DNA of 64,000 nucleotides. Source: Ceraceosorus guamensis (Eukaryota; Basidiomycota; Exobasidiomycetes; Ceraceosorales; Ceraceosoraceae). Under the pieces are notes generated by a model. That model had not been told where the DNA came from. It saw nothing but the letters and a program-made list of their open reading frames with translations, and did not search any database. Positions 1 through 11,600 of this stretch are shown here, in pieces. Position numbers and translations under genes: made by a program. Numbering within the stretch: the stretch's first letter is position 1; each line of letters begins with the position of its first letter. Location: positions 80,942 to 144,941 of the forward strand of contig NW_020290043.1 in assembly GCF_003144195.1 (NCBI RefSeq), in the 5' to 3' direction.

Positions 1-115
1 GGGACTCCAGCGGTGCGGTACCGAACACGCTTGTCTGGCGACGTCATTCCATCGGCCAACCTTGCTCGTGCGAGCACTGATGCTCTTCATCTCAAATTGG
101 TACTGATCCACTCAC

Positions 116-229
116 CTGGAGTACATCCTCACAATTGGGACACCCTCTCGCCATGAAATCGCTGCCTTTCTGCAAGAAAAGACATCCTTTGCAGGCACGC
201 AAGGCTTTAGCCTCCTGCTTGAGAGACAT
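116..229 (-). CDS. SPT4: Spt4 transcription elongation factor, first exon (partial)
   Basis: Spt4 pairs with the NGN domain of Spt5 in DSIF, which keeps RNA polymerase II processive on chromatin. This exon encodes 38 residues from an ATG at 229. It holds the whole N-terminal zinc knuckle: LRACKGC followed 15 residues later by GCPNCEDVL, i.e. four cysteines in two CxxC pairs as in Spt4 proteins. It ends in phase 0 at a canonical GTGAGT donor (intron starts at 115). I could not find the second exon, with its usual SWVARWQR-like strand, in the remaining 115 bases, so the rest of the gene lies beyond the left edge. It is divergent from CIA1. Family assignment is confident; the exact start is inferred from the short N-terminus typical of the family. 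Confidence 0.8.
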
Positions 230-891
230 CGCGAGAAGAGAAACCGACCAGAGTTCCAAGGATGGAAACCAGAAGGTTGATGACTTGGAGAGAGGGGCGT
301 GATAGCCCCAGCGGCCGATGGTGCGAGTGGCAAGTCCAGCCAATGACTCCAAATTGACTACACCGCCCGGAGGTGTTCAAGTTTGGAGGTGCTGAAGGTG
401 CAAAGACAAGCTGCTCGCGTGGCTGCAACCGCGTGAGTCGTGCCTGACACGTGTCGATTCCGGTCTGAGCTTGAGCATGAAGCCGTGTCTCGATGAGTGG
501 GTGAGTGGAAGTCAGGAAGAAGGGGTGTGGGTAAACCTCTGCTGTGCTTCTTGTGTATGCTCGCCGATGGGATGTGGTCGCGTGCCGTGCATGCAGCCAC
601 AAATCACGAAATGATGGATGTGAGCTGCTTTGACGATTCGGGTCACGTGGGAGGGAGGCACAGTCAGCCGTTAAGCATAGGCAAACGTCGAGAAACCCAT
701 AGTTCATCAGAATTCGAAACCAGAAGATACAACAATGATGATAGCAGACCACGACCCCCGGCTTCCTCATCACGTATACATGGACTTCGAGGAGCTGATG
801 CCCATAATAACGGAGTTTACATTCGACTCACCTTCTCCGTCATATTTGACGATCCGCCTCCAAAAGAAATATACCCGAGCGCAACGTTACC
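230..891. other. Divergent intergenic region SPT4/CIA1
   Basis: This is the shared upstream region of SPT4 (left) and CIA1 (right). Open frames here have no recognisable protein character and overlap on both strands. I see no convincing promoter element. Confidence 0.5.
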
Positions 892-2244
892 ATGTCAGCT
901 GAGGAGGCGGAAAAGCCCTCGACGGCGGTACCTGCCTTGGTGCATCTGCAGGATCTGGCCTCCCACCAAGACCGAGCGTGGAACTTGGCTTGGAATCCTC
1001 GGCTACCGTTGCTGGCCAGCTGCTCCACCGACAAGACCGTCCATCTGCACTCTTTTCGCATGAATGATCATGGCTCGACCAACGGACCATCGCCCTCTTC
1101 ACCATCATTGGTCTCCACCCGCGCTCATCCGCGTTTCGAACTTCGGGAGAGCATACCCACAGGACATTCCAGAACCGTGCGAGGATTGTCTTGGGCTCCC
1201 AGCGGCAAGACCCTAGCTACAGCTTCTTTCGACTCCACCGTCGGCATCTGGGAGCGCGTAAGCGATATCAACGCAGCGTTGGAGGGCAAATCAGTGGAAG
1301 AGCCTCCCACACTCGGGCATTACCCCGAAGAGGGACCAGAGTGGGATTGCATAGGCACGCTGGAAGGTCACGAGTCCGAATGCAAAGCTGTGTCATTCTC
1401 TCCTAGCGGTACGCACTTGGCTAGTTGTTCCCGCGATCGATCGGTTTGGGTGTGGGAAGTCCAACCAGAGGCGGAGTTCGAGTGCCTGAGCGTTCTCATG
1501 GACCACTCACAAGACGTCAAGTGCGTCCTCTTCCACCCTCACGTGGAGCTTCTCGCCAGCGCGTCTTACGACGATCAGATCAGACTGTACATCGATGATC
1601 CTTCGGACGATTGGTTCTGCATATCCACATTGTCAGGACACGAGGGAACTGTTTGGGACATGGCCTTTTCTCCAGATGGCAAATATCTTGCTAGCGCGAG
1701 CGCAGACTGCACAGTCCGCATCTGGAGGCGATTGAATGAGGAAGAGGCAGCAGAGAGGGGACTCAAGCCGGACGGCAAGATGCCTGGCCGTAAGGGTGAA
1801 AAGTGGGTGTGCGTGGATATCCTCAAGGGTCACCACTCCAGAACAATCTACAGCGTGTCTTGGGGTCATGACAGCGAGACTAAGCAGTCAGGGTTGGGAA
1901 GGATAGCTACGGCAGGCGGCGATGGTAGAATATGCGTCTTTCAGATGCAAGAGCCAGCCGAAGGCAAGATGGCTCCGAGCAGAGTTCTGATCGCTCAGAT
2001 CGATCAAGCCCATGAAGACGCGGACGTCAACAGTGTCAGATGGGCTCCAAGATCTCTAAAGGGTAATCTCGACGTGCAAAAGAGCCGGTTTGAGGAACTC
2101 AACGAGGATGGCGACAGTGGAGAGGATACCCACCCAGAGTATGCGGGCTTATCAGATTTGCTGGCCAGCGCTGGTGACGATGGTACAGTCAAAATTTGGA
2201 CCGTACCTGACAGCAAGTGGGCCAGGAATTTGACTGCACCGTAA
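892..2244 (+). CDS. CIA1: Cytosolic Fe-S assembly WD40 protein CIA1/CIAO1
   Basis: This is an intronless gene for a 450-residue seven-bladed WD40 propeller. CIA1 is the docking platform of the late cytosolic iron-sulfur assembly (CIA targeting) complex. It delivers Fe-S clusters to nuclear and cytosolic apoproteins such as DNA polymerases and helicases. Visible repeats include GHSRTVRGLSWAPSG, GHESECKAVSFSPSG, DHSQDVKCVLFHP and GHEGTVWDMAFSPDGKYLA, each followed by an S-x-D-x-x-V-x-[IV]-W type ending. The closing repeat (DLLASAGDDGTVKIW) sits next to the C-terminus, as in CIAO1. Length is larger than yeast Cia1 (330) because of inter-blade loops, for example residues about 400-420, which are acidic. 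The ATG at 892 follows ACC, a good initiation context. Confidence 0.9.
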   Translation: MSAEEAEKPSTAVPALVHLQDLASHQDRAWNLAWNPRLPLLASCSTDKTVHLHSFRMNDHGSTNGPSPSSPSLVSTRAHPRFELRESIPTGHSRTVRGLSWAPSGKTLATASFDSTVGIWERVSDINAALEGKSVEEPPTLGHYPEEGPEWDCIGTLEGHESECKAVSFSPSGTHLASCSRDRSVWVWEVQPEAEFECLSVLMDHSQDVKCVLFHPHVELLASASYDDQIRLYIDDPSDDWFCISTLSGHEGTVWDMAFSPDGKYLASASADCTVRIWRRLNEEEAAERGLKPDGKMPGRKGEKWVCVDILKGHHSRTIYSVSWGHDSETKQSGLGRIATAGGDGRICVFQMQEPAEGKMAPSRVLIAQIDQAHEDADVNSVRWAPRSLKGNLDVQKSRFEELNEDGDSGEDTHPEYAGLSDLLASAGDDGTVKIWTVPDSKWARNLTAP

Positions 2245-2629
2245 TGGGATGTCATCGCTCAATCACTTGAAGGCCCAATTGCGTGAGGCTGCTGGTCGGA
2301 CCAATCTTTCGAGTCGTCCAGATACAGGAAGGCTTGGTGACATGAGAAGGAAGAGCGATGCTCAACAATACCTGTCACTTTTCATTTTCATCCTTCGATT
2401 CAGCAGCTCCTCGCCCAGCCGCCCTTCATCGCGCGCTCCAGCCAGAGACCTCTTGTCAGCTCTCGCATCGCCCGAGGTGTATGTCTTGTCCCTGCCAGGG
2501 CCCCATCCTTGACGAGAGTGGCTGCGGGGCTCAAGCGATAGGAAGTCAGCATGCGCCCGTATTAACAGAGCGCATACAACGCATCTGCCCTCGGGCACAG
2601 CACGGTGCTTGACGGCCTCGATACTTCAC
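2245..2629. other. Convergent 3' intergenic region
   Basis: This region separates the CIA1 stop from the FRG1-like stop. It should hold both 3' UTRs. No gene is seen. Confidence 0.5.
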
Positions 2630-3617
2630 TCACACAAGCTTGGCTTCATCCAAGTCACCTTCAGCAGCTTTCACCCTCTTCGCAGCCTTCTCTCTCAGAT
2701 TGAATGGCAGGGAGCTAGCTTCTCTCAACCTAGCTTCATGTCTAAACTTCCACTGCACTCTGATCTGCCACTCCGATCCGGGCGACTCGTCGTGGTGCGA
2801 CTCCTCTGCTTCTGCTTCTTCCCTGACGTCTCCTCGAACAGCAATTCGGCCGCCTGCCACCTCGTCTAGTCCCAGCAAAGCTTCCTGCGCTGACCTTAGA
2901 CGCCACGCACCGCTGCCTCGGTCGGACTTGATCAAAGTCCACATCTCCAAGGGACCTCTCGCTTCAGCTTCAGCGCTCGCGTTGCCAGAGGCTGTCACGC
3001 CCAAGAACCTCGACTCGCAAGATTTGAGCGTGTATACGGGAGCAGAAGAGGGCGTGTCCAGGACTCTGCTGGCTACCCATACCTGGCTGACTGAGCGGGG
3101 TGTGACTTCCAGCCCTGAAGACATATCCGTGACCACCTCGGCGCCCTCTAGCTCCTCGTTAGCTCCGACAAGCCCAGGTGCATCGTGCGCTAAGGAGGCG
3201 AAGGAAAGATTCTCGGGACGGAGAGGCGTTACTTCGATACGTCGATTGGGCGCATTGTAGGAGAGGACGTGTGGGATAGCATTCGAGCTGGAGGTGGACG
3301 GGAACGCCTGGTAAAAGAATGCCGGACCATTCAGATCCGTCAAGCGCTGTACAGGCACCCATGCTGAAAAGTTGTGACACTCCGTCATCAGCCCTCATAT
3401 GCAACCACGTATCATCCAAGCTTGCTTCATAATGAATGTACTCACTCTGCTCATCTCCTCCCACCTCCTCCACATCCGAGACATCGTCTCCCAACTCTCC
3501 TTCGGCCCTCCTCTTGCCTTTCTTCGATTCCGAACTACCAGTTGTGTTCTGTTCCGTCTTTGTGTGCTTGTGTTTCTTTACGGGCTTGTCTCCCTTGAAC
3601 TTGAGTCGGAGAGACAT
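2630..3617 (-). CDS. FRG1-like actin-fold protein
   Basis: Two exons, 3446-3617 and 2630-3363, are joined across an 82-nt intron (GTGAGT...TTTTCAG). They give 301 residues. FRG1 proteins are nuclear/nucleolar beta-trefoil (fascin-like) proteins linked to RNA processing and actin binding. The N-terminus MSLRLKFKGDKP followed by Lys/His-rich residues is the family hallmark. The trefoil core shows W-V-P-V then DLNGPAFFY, LKSCESRFLGVTASG and GPLEMWTLI, matching the human 'GKYLGI...GPREQWEPV' region. The C-terminus is basic (LREKAAKRVKAAEGDLDEAKLV). Splicing removes a segment that would otherwise remain in frame as DDTWLH, so the intron is preferred on splice consensus and phase, not on a stop codon. 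Confidence 0.75.
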
Positions 3618-5675
3618 TGCCGACAGTGCAGCAGCTACGAATCGATGCTGATGAGGGAGCGCTCAAGTGAGTTGGGGGCGAGTGACCCGGGGTTCGGAGG
3701 AAATCTCAACGACCCGTCCAGCGGCCGGGAATGGTGGCGGACTGGCGAGCAGGCGGCGATGAGATGGACCTTGGAGGGCGATCAAAGTCCGAAACGGTGA
3801 AGGAGAGGCGAAGAGAGCTGCGTTGGGCAATGAACACGCGAAAGTCAAGAGTCAAAGTCGTGAGTTGGGAGTCGTGAGTCAAGCTTGAAGGTCAAACACG
3901 ATGCCGTCAGGACTTTGGCGAGTTGTGGTCACGTGATGCTATCACTGCGTGAAGGTTCGCGCTTGCATCATCCCAACGGCTACTATACTGGCCAAGAGTC
4001 ACGAGTGTCGCGCTTCTGGATCTCGTCATCACCTTTAACGTCTCAACGCTCTCACGAGATCGCAAGAAGATTCCGGGACAAGCTGACGATGAGCAAAGAG
4101 TAATGAAAATTTGACGGAAGCGCGGCACGCCGGATGGAGGACGATGACCAACACAGGCATCCGGTAAACACCATCGTCGGTCGCCACGTTTTCGCAAGAG
4201 TTCAGCGGAGCGCAAACAGCCATGATGAGCGCCCTCGATCACGGTTAAAAGTGTCTAACGTGAAGGAATCTTTGGAGATCGCCAGGTCGGAAAGTAAGGG
4301 CTTCGCGGCGGCCGAACAAAGATGCACTGTCGTTCTCGACTAGTACGAGTCTCGGGCGGAACCGGCAGATGGCATCAAAGAAGCGCGCCTGCGAGGGACA
4401 AGGCACAATGAGTGATTGTTCAAAGGCCGAAATTTGCCCTGCAACTCTGAGCAAATGAGCGCACATCGCGATATCGACCTCATGTGGCGCTCTCGGAAGT
4501 CAGACACCACCTCAAGCCTCCCTGCTGGTGAGACAAGGAGCCGCGACGCTCCGATCGAGTCCGGGATGTGAGTGTCAGAGTGAGCGATCGCGCGTCCACA
4601 GCGAGCTTTGCCAAGCACAGCTGCCGATTTACAGCTGAACAGTCCCAGTCCTTGCACCCGCGTTATGCCGCACTTTCGCTATCTCCAGCCCGACTAGGGT
4701 ACAGCTCTCGATCGGAATATGAGGGCTATCGGCTGAACGCATATGGTCAGCTGCGACGCCGGGTATCCCAAATGAGAAGCTAGTCGCGCTCGCTCGCGAG
4801 TCTGTGCGACTCAAATGAGCGCCCTTAGCAAGCGCTGCACCGTCACTCTGAATCAGGACGCATTTGGTGTCCAAGCTGCTCGTCTGGGCAGACATCGCAA
4901 TCAACACCGCTAGGAGAGCTGCAATTCACGGGCCGCAGAGCGATGACCATTTTCGATCAGGTCTTTTGTGGCAGAACCGGGCCGTGCTGCACACGCAATC
5001 GAGCAGTCCGCGAACTCTGAGTTCAAGCCGGCTCGTCATGGAAAGCGCAGCTGGCATGCAGTGGATCATTGTCATTTGTAATTATGATCACAGCGCGCCT
5101 CTGGGCGCCCGTACTCGCTAAAATGCTCGCCAGACTATCGCACAGTGCTCTGTCTTAATGCATTCGCCTTTACACGAACGTGGACAAGCGGCGCTACCTC
5201 GGACCTGGCTTAATCTCGCCGCCTGGTGTTCTCTTTGCGCTCCATCGCAAGACAAAAGCACGTCCGGCGCCCATAAGGTGAAGCGCTTGCCCGGAGCTTC
5301 GATTGTCTGCACACGACGCCCACGACGAGCCGTGTACGGGAGGAGCTACTGAACGCGGTCGGGCAGGAACTATGGCGCCCTCGATCGTGCTGGGCTCCAT
5401 TAGCAGTGAGGGACAAGCTTGCTGTGAGTATTGGCGCATGTATTGAGCCACTTCTCACGCACGCTCTCATCGGCTACGAGTCTCTCGATGGTGTCATTGC
5501 AGTTTATTGACCTCAAAGCAATCCGCACGTTTCAACTCTTGTCATCACTACCCTCAAAAGCTCCTCGGATTTCGCAGTGCTCTTTGTGGTGCCTTACCAC
5601 CTCTCAACAGCGTCCGGCATCGAGTCACCATCCTGGACTCAAGTAGATCCCAATACTGAACAAGTCAAACTCATC
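3618..5675. other. Long intergenic region (2 kb)
   Basis: No coding segment I can support lies here. Short frames on both strands overlap one another and lack conserved character. Two copies of the decamer AGTCGTGAGT lie at 3856-3865 and 3870-3879, upstream of the FRG1-like gene. The rest may serve as promoter and leader for the giant plus-strand gene. Confidence 0.45.
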
Positions 5676-8600
5676 ATGTCGAAGGTTCGCAGGCTTACCT
5701 CAACCACTTGCGCTGCCGATCAAGCGCCAACAAATAATCCAATTATGGAGAGCTCCAGCAAGCCGGCTAGCCCAGTCTCTCCTAGGTTCATAAGGATACG
5801 GCCGCTCGTACCTCCTAGAAGGACCGGTGCACCCTGTGCTGAGCACTCTAGAGCCTCTTCACTATCGTCGCAGTGGTCTCAATCATCTGCGATGAGTCCT
5901 GAGTTCTCTAACCAATCGCCTTGCTTTCCTTCAAAACAAAGTAGCAACGGAATTGCAAGGAAGCTGGAATCCAAGCCTAAGCACAGAAGAACCAGGCGAG
6001 GCTTGCGTTCGGGGCCCACACGCACAATTGCGGAAGAAGAGAAGGACACCGATTGGTACTCTGATTCTGCTGACGAGAACAGCGGAGGCGATGCTGGGAA
6101 TCCGCAACCTCTGACGCCCAGGGCTAGCGTAAGCCCTGGACAAGATCTGCCGGCTACAAAGCTTGCTGATCAATGCTCAATGCGGCAGTCGTCCGGAGCA
6201 GTGGTGCCATCTGCTGCGCAACGATCTCAGCCAGTGTCCAAAGGGTCTACTGCATCTACAAAGAAGCGAGTGCCATCAAGCGAGCCCTCCCATCCGAGCG
6301 GAGAATCCGCTGCGGTGGAGCAGGTCGCTGCTCGTTCGAAAGACACTCGCGCGTCTTTGGCGCCTCAAATACTGTTGGATCCCAAGCTGCCGCCTTCAAG
6401 ACCACCGACTCGAAGAAGACGGGCAGCTACGACAGATGCTGTCCCGGTCTTTGACACTCGGCCATTAAACTTCAGAAAGACAGTCGATCTGAAGCAAGAC
6501 TCGCACGGAGATCAAAGCCAAACTGCGGCGAAGAAATCGGAACACCGGTCCTCAAAAGAGCATGCTAGGAGCCATAGCTGCTCGAGCAGTCCACTCCTTG
6601 TCTCGCTGTTGGCCGCGGGCCCAAGTCTTAGTAGCCAAGCAAAGGACAAGATCGCAGTCGCGCAGAGCGTGCGGACGTCAGCTCTCCCCTCTGTAGAACA
6701 GCAGCGGACGCTGGCGCCTAGCAGCGCGAATCGTGGCTCGGCATCTTCGTCCGGCTCCTCGCGGACCCACGCATCGGAAAGATGTCTCAGTCCACTTCTG
6801 GCTTCGCTCAAAGCCGAGCACGCCACAACAGTCGCCCTTTCAGCGCTGCTACAGTCACCACCAAGCAGCGTTTCGTCGTCGCCGCTAGATCTGAGCAGCG
6901 ATTCCGCACTGACTCCACGCGCTTCTTCTCAGAGTTTGCCTCTACAACCTCAGCAGCCTGGCACTCGCCGGGCGCTTTCCGAAAAGTCTCGAAGAAGGCT
7001 GCGAGAGAGTGCTAGTGCAAGAGAGTTGCGCGGTGTTGCAATTCCTGAGCTCGAACAGTGCGCCGAAGAGGCAAGCGAGAACACTCAGGCCATGAGCCCA
7101 AACATTTCATCCGAGCCTATGCGCCAGGCCGATTGCGCTGCACCACTCGATGTTATTAATGCTTCTCCAATCAAGTTGAATGGTCCATGTCACACGAGTA
7201 CGCAAGAGTGTGGCTTGAAGATCACCTCCACACATGCAGTCAATCGAGATGCCGACGAAGTGACATCAGCTGGTATCGCTTCGACGAGATCTTTTCTCTC
7301 GTACTCGCCTGATAACGACGATAACGTTATCCATAAGCGAGGACAAGTTTACAGCGAACTCAAGAAGACACGATCGGACCTCGCGAGCAAGCTGCGCGCT
7401 GCACAGCATTTTGCTGATAGAGAAGACGGTGCGCGGGAGTCGGAGCCACCAAAAAGAGCGTCTGGCAGCCCGCCAAGACTTTTGTCCAAGCAGCGCATCA
7501 CATTTGCTGCGGATCCTGTGGGATCGAACACCTTCGCTCTCAGGCAGAAGCAGGGCAAATACGCCGTGTTGCCCGCGGACAGTCCTTTCGCCGCAATGAC
7601 GAGGACGGAATTGAGCCGCAGAAGCAAGTCGCTCGACCTTCTGAGACAAGTCGACAGTAAAGGAGCTATTGGTGACCAATTTCCTGTACGCACGGCGAAT
7701 TGGTTAGATGAGTTCAAGTTCGAGTCCTCTTCTGCAAGACCTTCGGTCGACTATACAAGTGACCGCAAGAGCAACGGGTCAATGCCTGCTGCCAAGAAGG
7801 GCATCGATCGCCTGAGGTCTAGCATCAATGTGAACAAATTAGGCATTCGCCGCCCTCCAGCGCCATCTAGAGCGTCGCTCGATGTGAGTCCAAAGTCGAA
7901 GCCTGGGCACGACATAGATGGATCTCCTTCGAGTACGCCGTCGCCAGGTGTCCCTCGAAGGATGAGTTCCAAAGTAGGACGCAATGCGAAGTCGAAAGGC
8001 GCGGCTAATGAGTCTCCTAAGTTCGACGAGTCAACCCATCGCACGAAGTCGAGGATCCTGGAGCAAAGAGCAGAGGCACGAAAAGCCATTGCCCCACCTG
8101 CGGGCTGGAGCCGCCACCCTGACGAGGGCCGCAAGAAGCCTACTCAGGGAGCCATAGTCAATACTGACAGCAGCCTCAAGAGCCAGCGGCCCGCTATCAC
8201 CTGCGGCGTTGATGTACAGCCTCCGTCGGCTGTCAGAGGCTCGCGCGCTTTTCCTGTGATGCCTCCCAGCGCGTCTTCCAGCAATCCTGGCAACCCATTG
8301 CTCGCTTTTAGTCTGGATAACAGCGGCAGACTCTCAGTTCCACTCACCAAACGTGCTGATAGCGCGTCGAAAACAGCGTTCAGCAAGGGGGGCTCATTGT
8401 ACAATCCTTTGATGGCAAGAGCGGGCTCGGCGAGCATGACAGCGCTGGGTACTCAGAGAGCGGGGCATACTGTCAGTAGCTCGGTAGCCACGCTTCCAGC
8501 GCTCCCGACGCGCATTTCTCCTTCAAGCTCTTCTGGGCAAACCATTCGGTTTTCTCCGCCGGCCGCTACGGTATCCTCACTAGATCGATCAGCTTCCAGC

Positions 8601-11600
8601 ACGTCCTCTACTATGTTTAGTGCTGTTAGTCACGGCACCTTTGGTCGTGCAACGCAGAGTCCTACCACTCCGCAAGACCGTCAAGGTCCAAGCTCTGCTC
8701 CGGTGACGAACAGCTCTGCCTCTCCTGCTGCTCGGAGCGATATCGCCGCACCCCTTCGTGAAGAGACCAACCAGCCTCATCACACCAAGACATGCTCTGC
8801 TTCGGGCCCATCCAGCGGTGTGAAGCACAAATCTTCAAAAAGCTCTTTCAACAGTAAGTCTGGACTAAGCAAGAAGAAGGTAGGGGGCGATATGTCCCCA
8901 CCGCAGGCGTTTGAGAGGTCCGGAAGTATTTCCCCTCTTGTGAACAGTGTGGATTCTCCAAGGTTCGTGATGTGGATGCGAGATTCAATATGCATAGGCA
9001 ACGGACGGCTCACCTCAGAATACTGCCCATTGCTGCTCTGGCCCATCATCAGCCCATCTTTCCTCTCCACAGGAAGCGCAGCGACCCCGAGCCCCCCATC
9101 GGATCCATCTTCGATCGCCAGAGTTCGTGCGGCTGAACACTTCGGCGCGTTGACGTCGCCTACCAAACGAATTGGCAAGCAGGCTGGCCATGCTAGTTTG
9201 ATCGGTATTCAATCAATGCCTCTTCATTCGGGGACTCGATCTGCTCTGTCGAAACGTACAGATACGGATGCACCAGCACCAGACACCAAGACAAATGCAG
9301 GGGCTCTCGGGCCTAGGGACGCGACCAGAGCGCCAGAGGGAGCCAGCGAACGTCCTCATCGACCGCTTGTTGCGTCGCACGGACGGGAAGCACAGCGGTT
9401 GCTCACAAGCTCACATGCTCCGCAACCTTCATCGAAAGAAATTGAAGCAGGTCACATTGGCGAACAGCCCTCATTCTCTAGGCACGCTGAACACGCCGCT
9501 CGTCAAAGGCAATCCACCAATGCGATAGCATCCCTTGCGCAGTCCATGAGTAATCGAAATTCGCACAAGGGTAGATGGAAGCAAGATGCTACGCCTGCCG
9601 AAAGCCCTCCTCGAATGAAATGGACCAAGCTCTTTGGTGGTCGATACCGCGCGCCAGAGGTCCAAAAGCTTTCCAGGTCCACGGACGACAGTCCCGCTGC
9701 GAAGTTGGCTTCGGACTATCAGAAGCACAGCTTGAGCGACATAGATTTGACAGAGCATCGCGAAGCTACACTGTCTCTTGATCTCGTGAATGGAGACGTG
9801 ACAGAAGAAATTCGACAGTCGTGCGATCAAGAAGCTCGCTCACCTTTGCGTGTCTCTCGACGTCCTTCCTGCACGTCCTTACAGCAGGATGCTGACGCCA
9901 ACGAAAAGCGAACGTCGAGGGAGAGCTCTGTCAATTCAGCACCGAGCAATTCTTGGTTCAGATCCTCTCGCACATCATCGATGTTCAACAAAAGCGTGGA
10001 AGAAGATGCGGCAGAGGTGACTAGGCAAGCCAAGACGATGACCATTTCTGCCGCCCGGCAGAGAGCGCGCTTCGTGAGCGGAACAATCTTACGTTCGAGA
10101 CGTGCAAAGTCTGGACGCGAGGCAAATGGACTGAGTCCTACCACGAGCCCAGCATCTGCTTCGGTTGATTCCGAGGAGCCAGTCAGCAAGCCGGCCGACG
10201 CAACTACCAGGTCCGATGCAGAAGCTCCCGATCCTCCCAAGGTGACGTCATCCGATCCGAACGCCCACCCACAGATCACTGAGGCGAGCGTTACGACCTC
10301 TTTGCGAGAACGTTCGCACTCACACTCGGACTCGCTCAGACGACCCCCACCCTCACGGTCTTCGAGACCTCCAACGGCGTCCTCGGACCGGCACGCTGGT
10401 TCTAGGCCAACGACTGCTTCATCAAACAAGAGCGTCGGCTTCGGCACCTCAAGGCGATCGTCTGGACGCAATGTCGCCTCGCTCCGGATCGACACGGCTT
10501 TGTGGAAGCCTGCAACATCAGTGCAAGCAACGCAGCAGTATGAGGGAGAGGCGGACTACGTGCAGGGTAGGCCCGAAGGTGCTGATCGAATGCCGCGGCG
10601 ATTGACACTGCGCCCCTCCTCGCGACGATCGGAAGCAGAGTCTTCGTGCAGGGCGTTCTCCCTCCGGGCTTACTCTGTGGAAGACGATCCATTGGACTCG
10701 TCGCTCACCTTTGTGGCAACTGCACCAACGCCAGAGCTCGCGTACGGCGCCATGCCGGAGTCGGTCTCGGAATACTCACCTGATGACGAATTTTACCCTA
10801 CGCACTTAGCTGCACAATTGCAAGTCCAAAGACGGTCAAAGAGCTATCGCCCACAATCGCGGTCGAGCGTGCGATCTGGCATCTCGCAGCGGTCAGCGCG
10901 GATTGCAAAAACGTCGCAGCACCCTCCCGCTACGCCTCAGGAATCGTCAATGTCGAAGACAAGACAATCTCGGGCATTGTTACTTCGTGTCAAAAGCAAG
11001 TCGATGACCATTCGGCGCTCCTTCTTGCCTCAGCCACCTACACCAACGCGAGTTCAATTGAGCGCAAAACGCAAGCGGACAGGAAACTTCAAGCCTCGGC
11101 CGCTGCTGTTGGTCGAGTCCAAACATCAACAAACGCTCGGTGCTGCCACTATCGATGACTCGAGCTCTGAGGATGGCGAAGGGCAAGACGGGGGACAAGG
11201 ACAGGGCTGGGAAAGCGACACCGAAAACAAGGAGCGTCGCGAGTCAAAATCAGGGAAGAGTCTGCCGAACGACAAGCCTACAAATCAGTCCATTTCGTTG
11301 CAAAGCCAGAATAGTACGTGTTCGCCTGCTGAAGGAAGCCCCCGCTCAGCCGCGCGCGGTCGGGACATTGCTTCGTCAAGTTCGCAGGAAGTCCCTGCAG
11401 CTCGACATCACCTGACCCAGAAGACGCATGAAGTGGCGCAAACGTGCTCCGACATGTCTCGCAAAGAGCCCGTTCGCATGGGTGTCGCGAAAGCATATGC
11501 CGTCGCTTTAATTCTTGGTGTATCGCCCAAAATTGGCCGACTTGCGATCACACATAGCGTGTCTGGCCCACGAGGCTTGTCGCGACGGGAAAAGGTGCGC

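Noticed and set aside
207-773. 188-codon minus-strand open frame
   Set aside because: It overlaps the SPT4 exon in another frame and has no protein-like composition. It is a by-product of GC-rich sequence.
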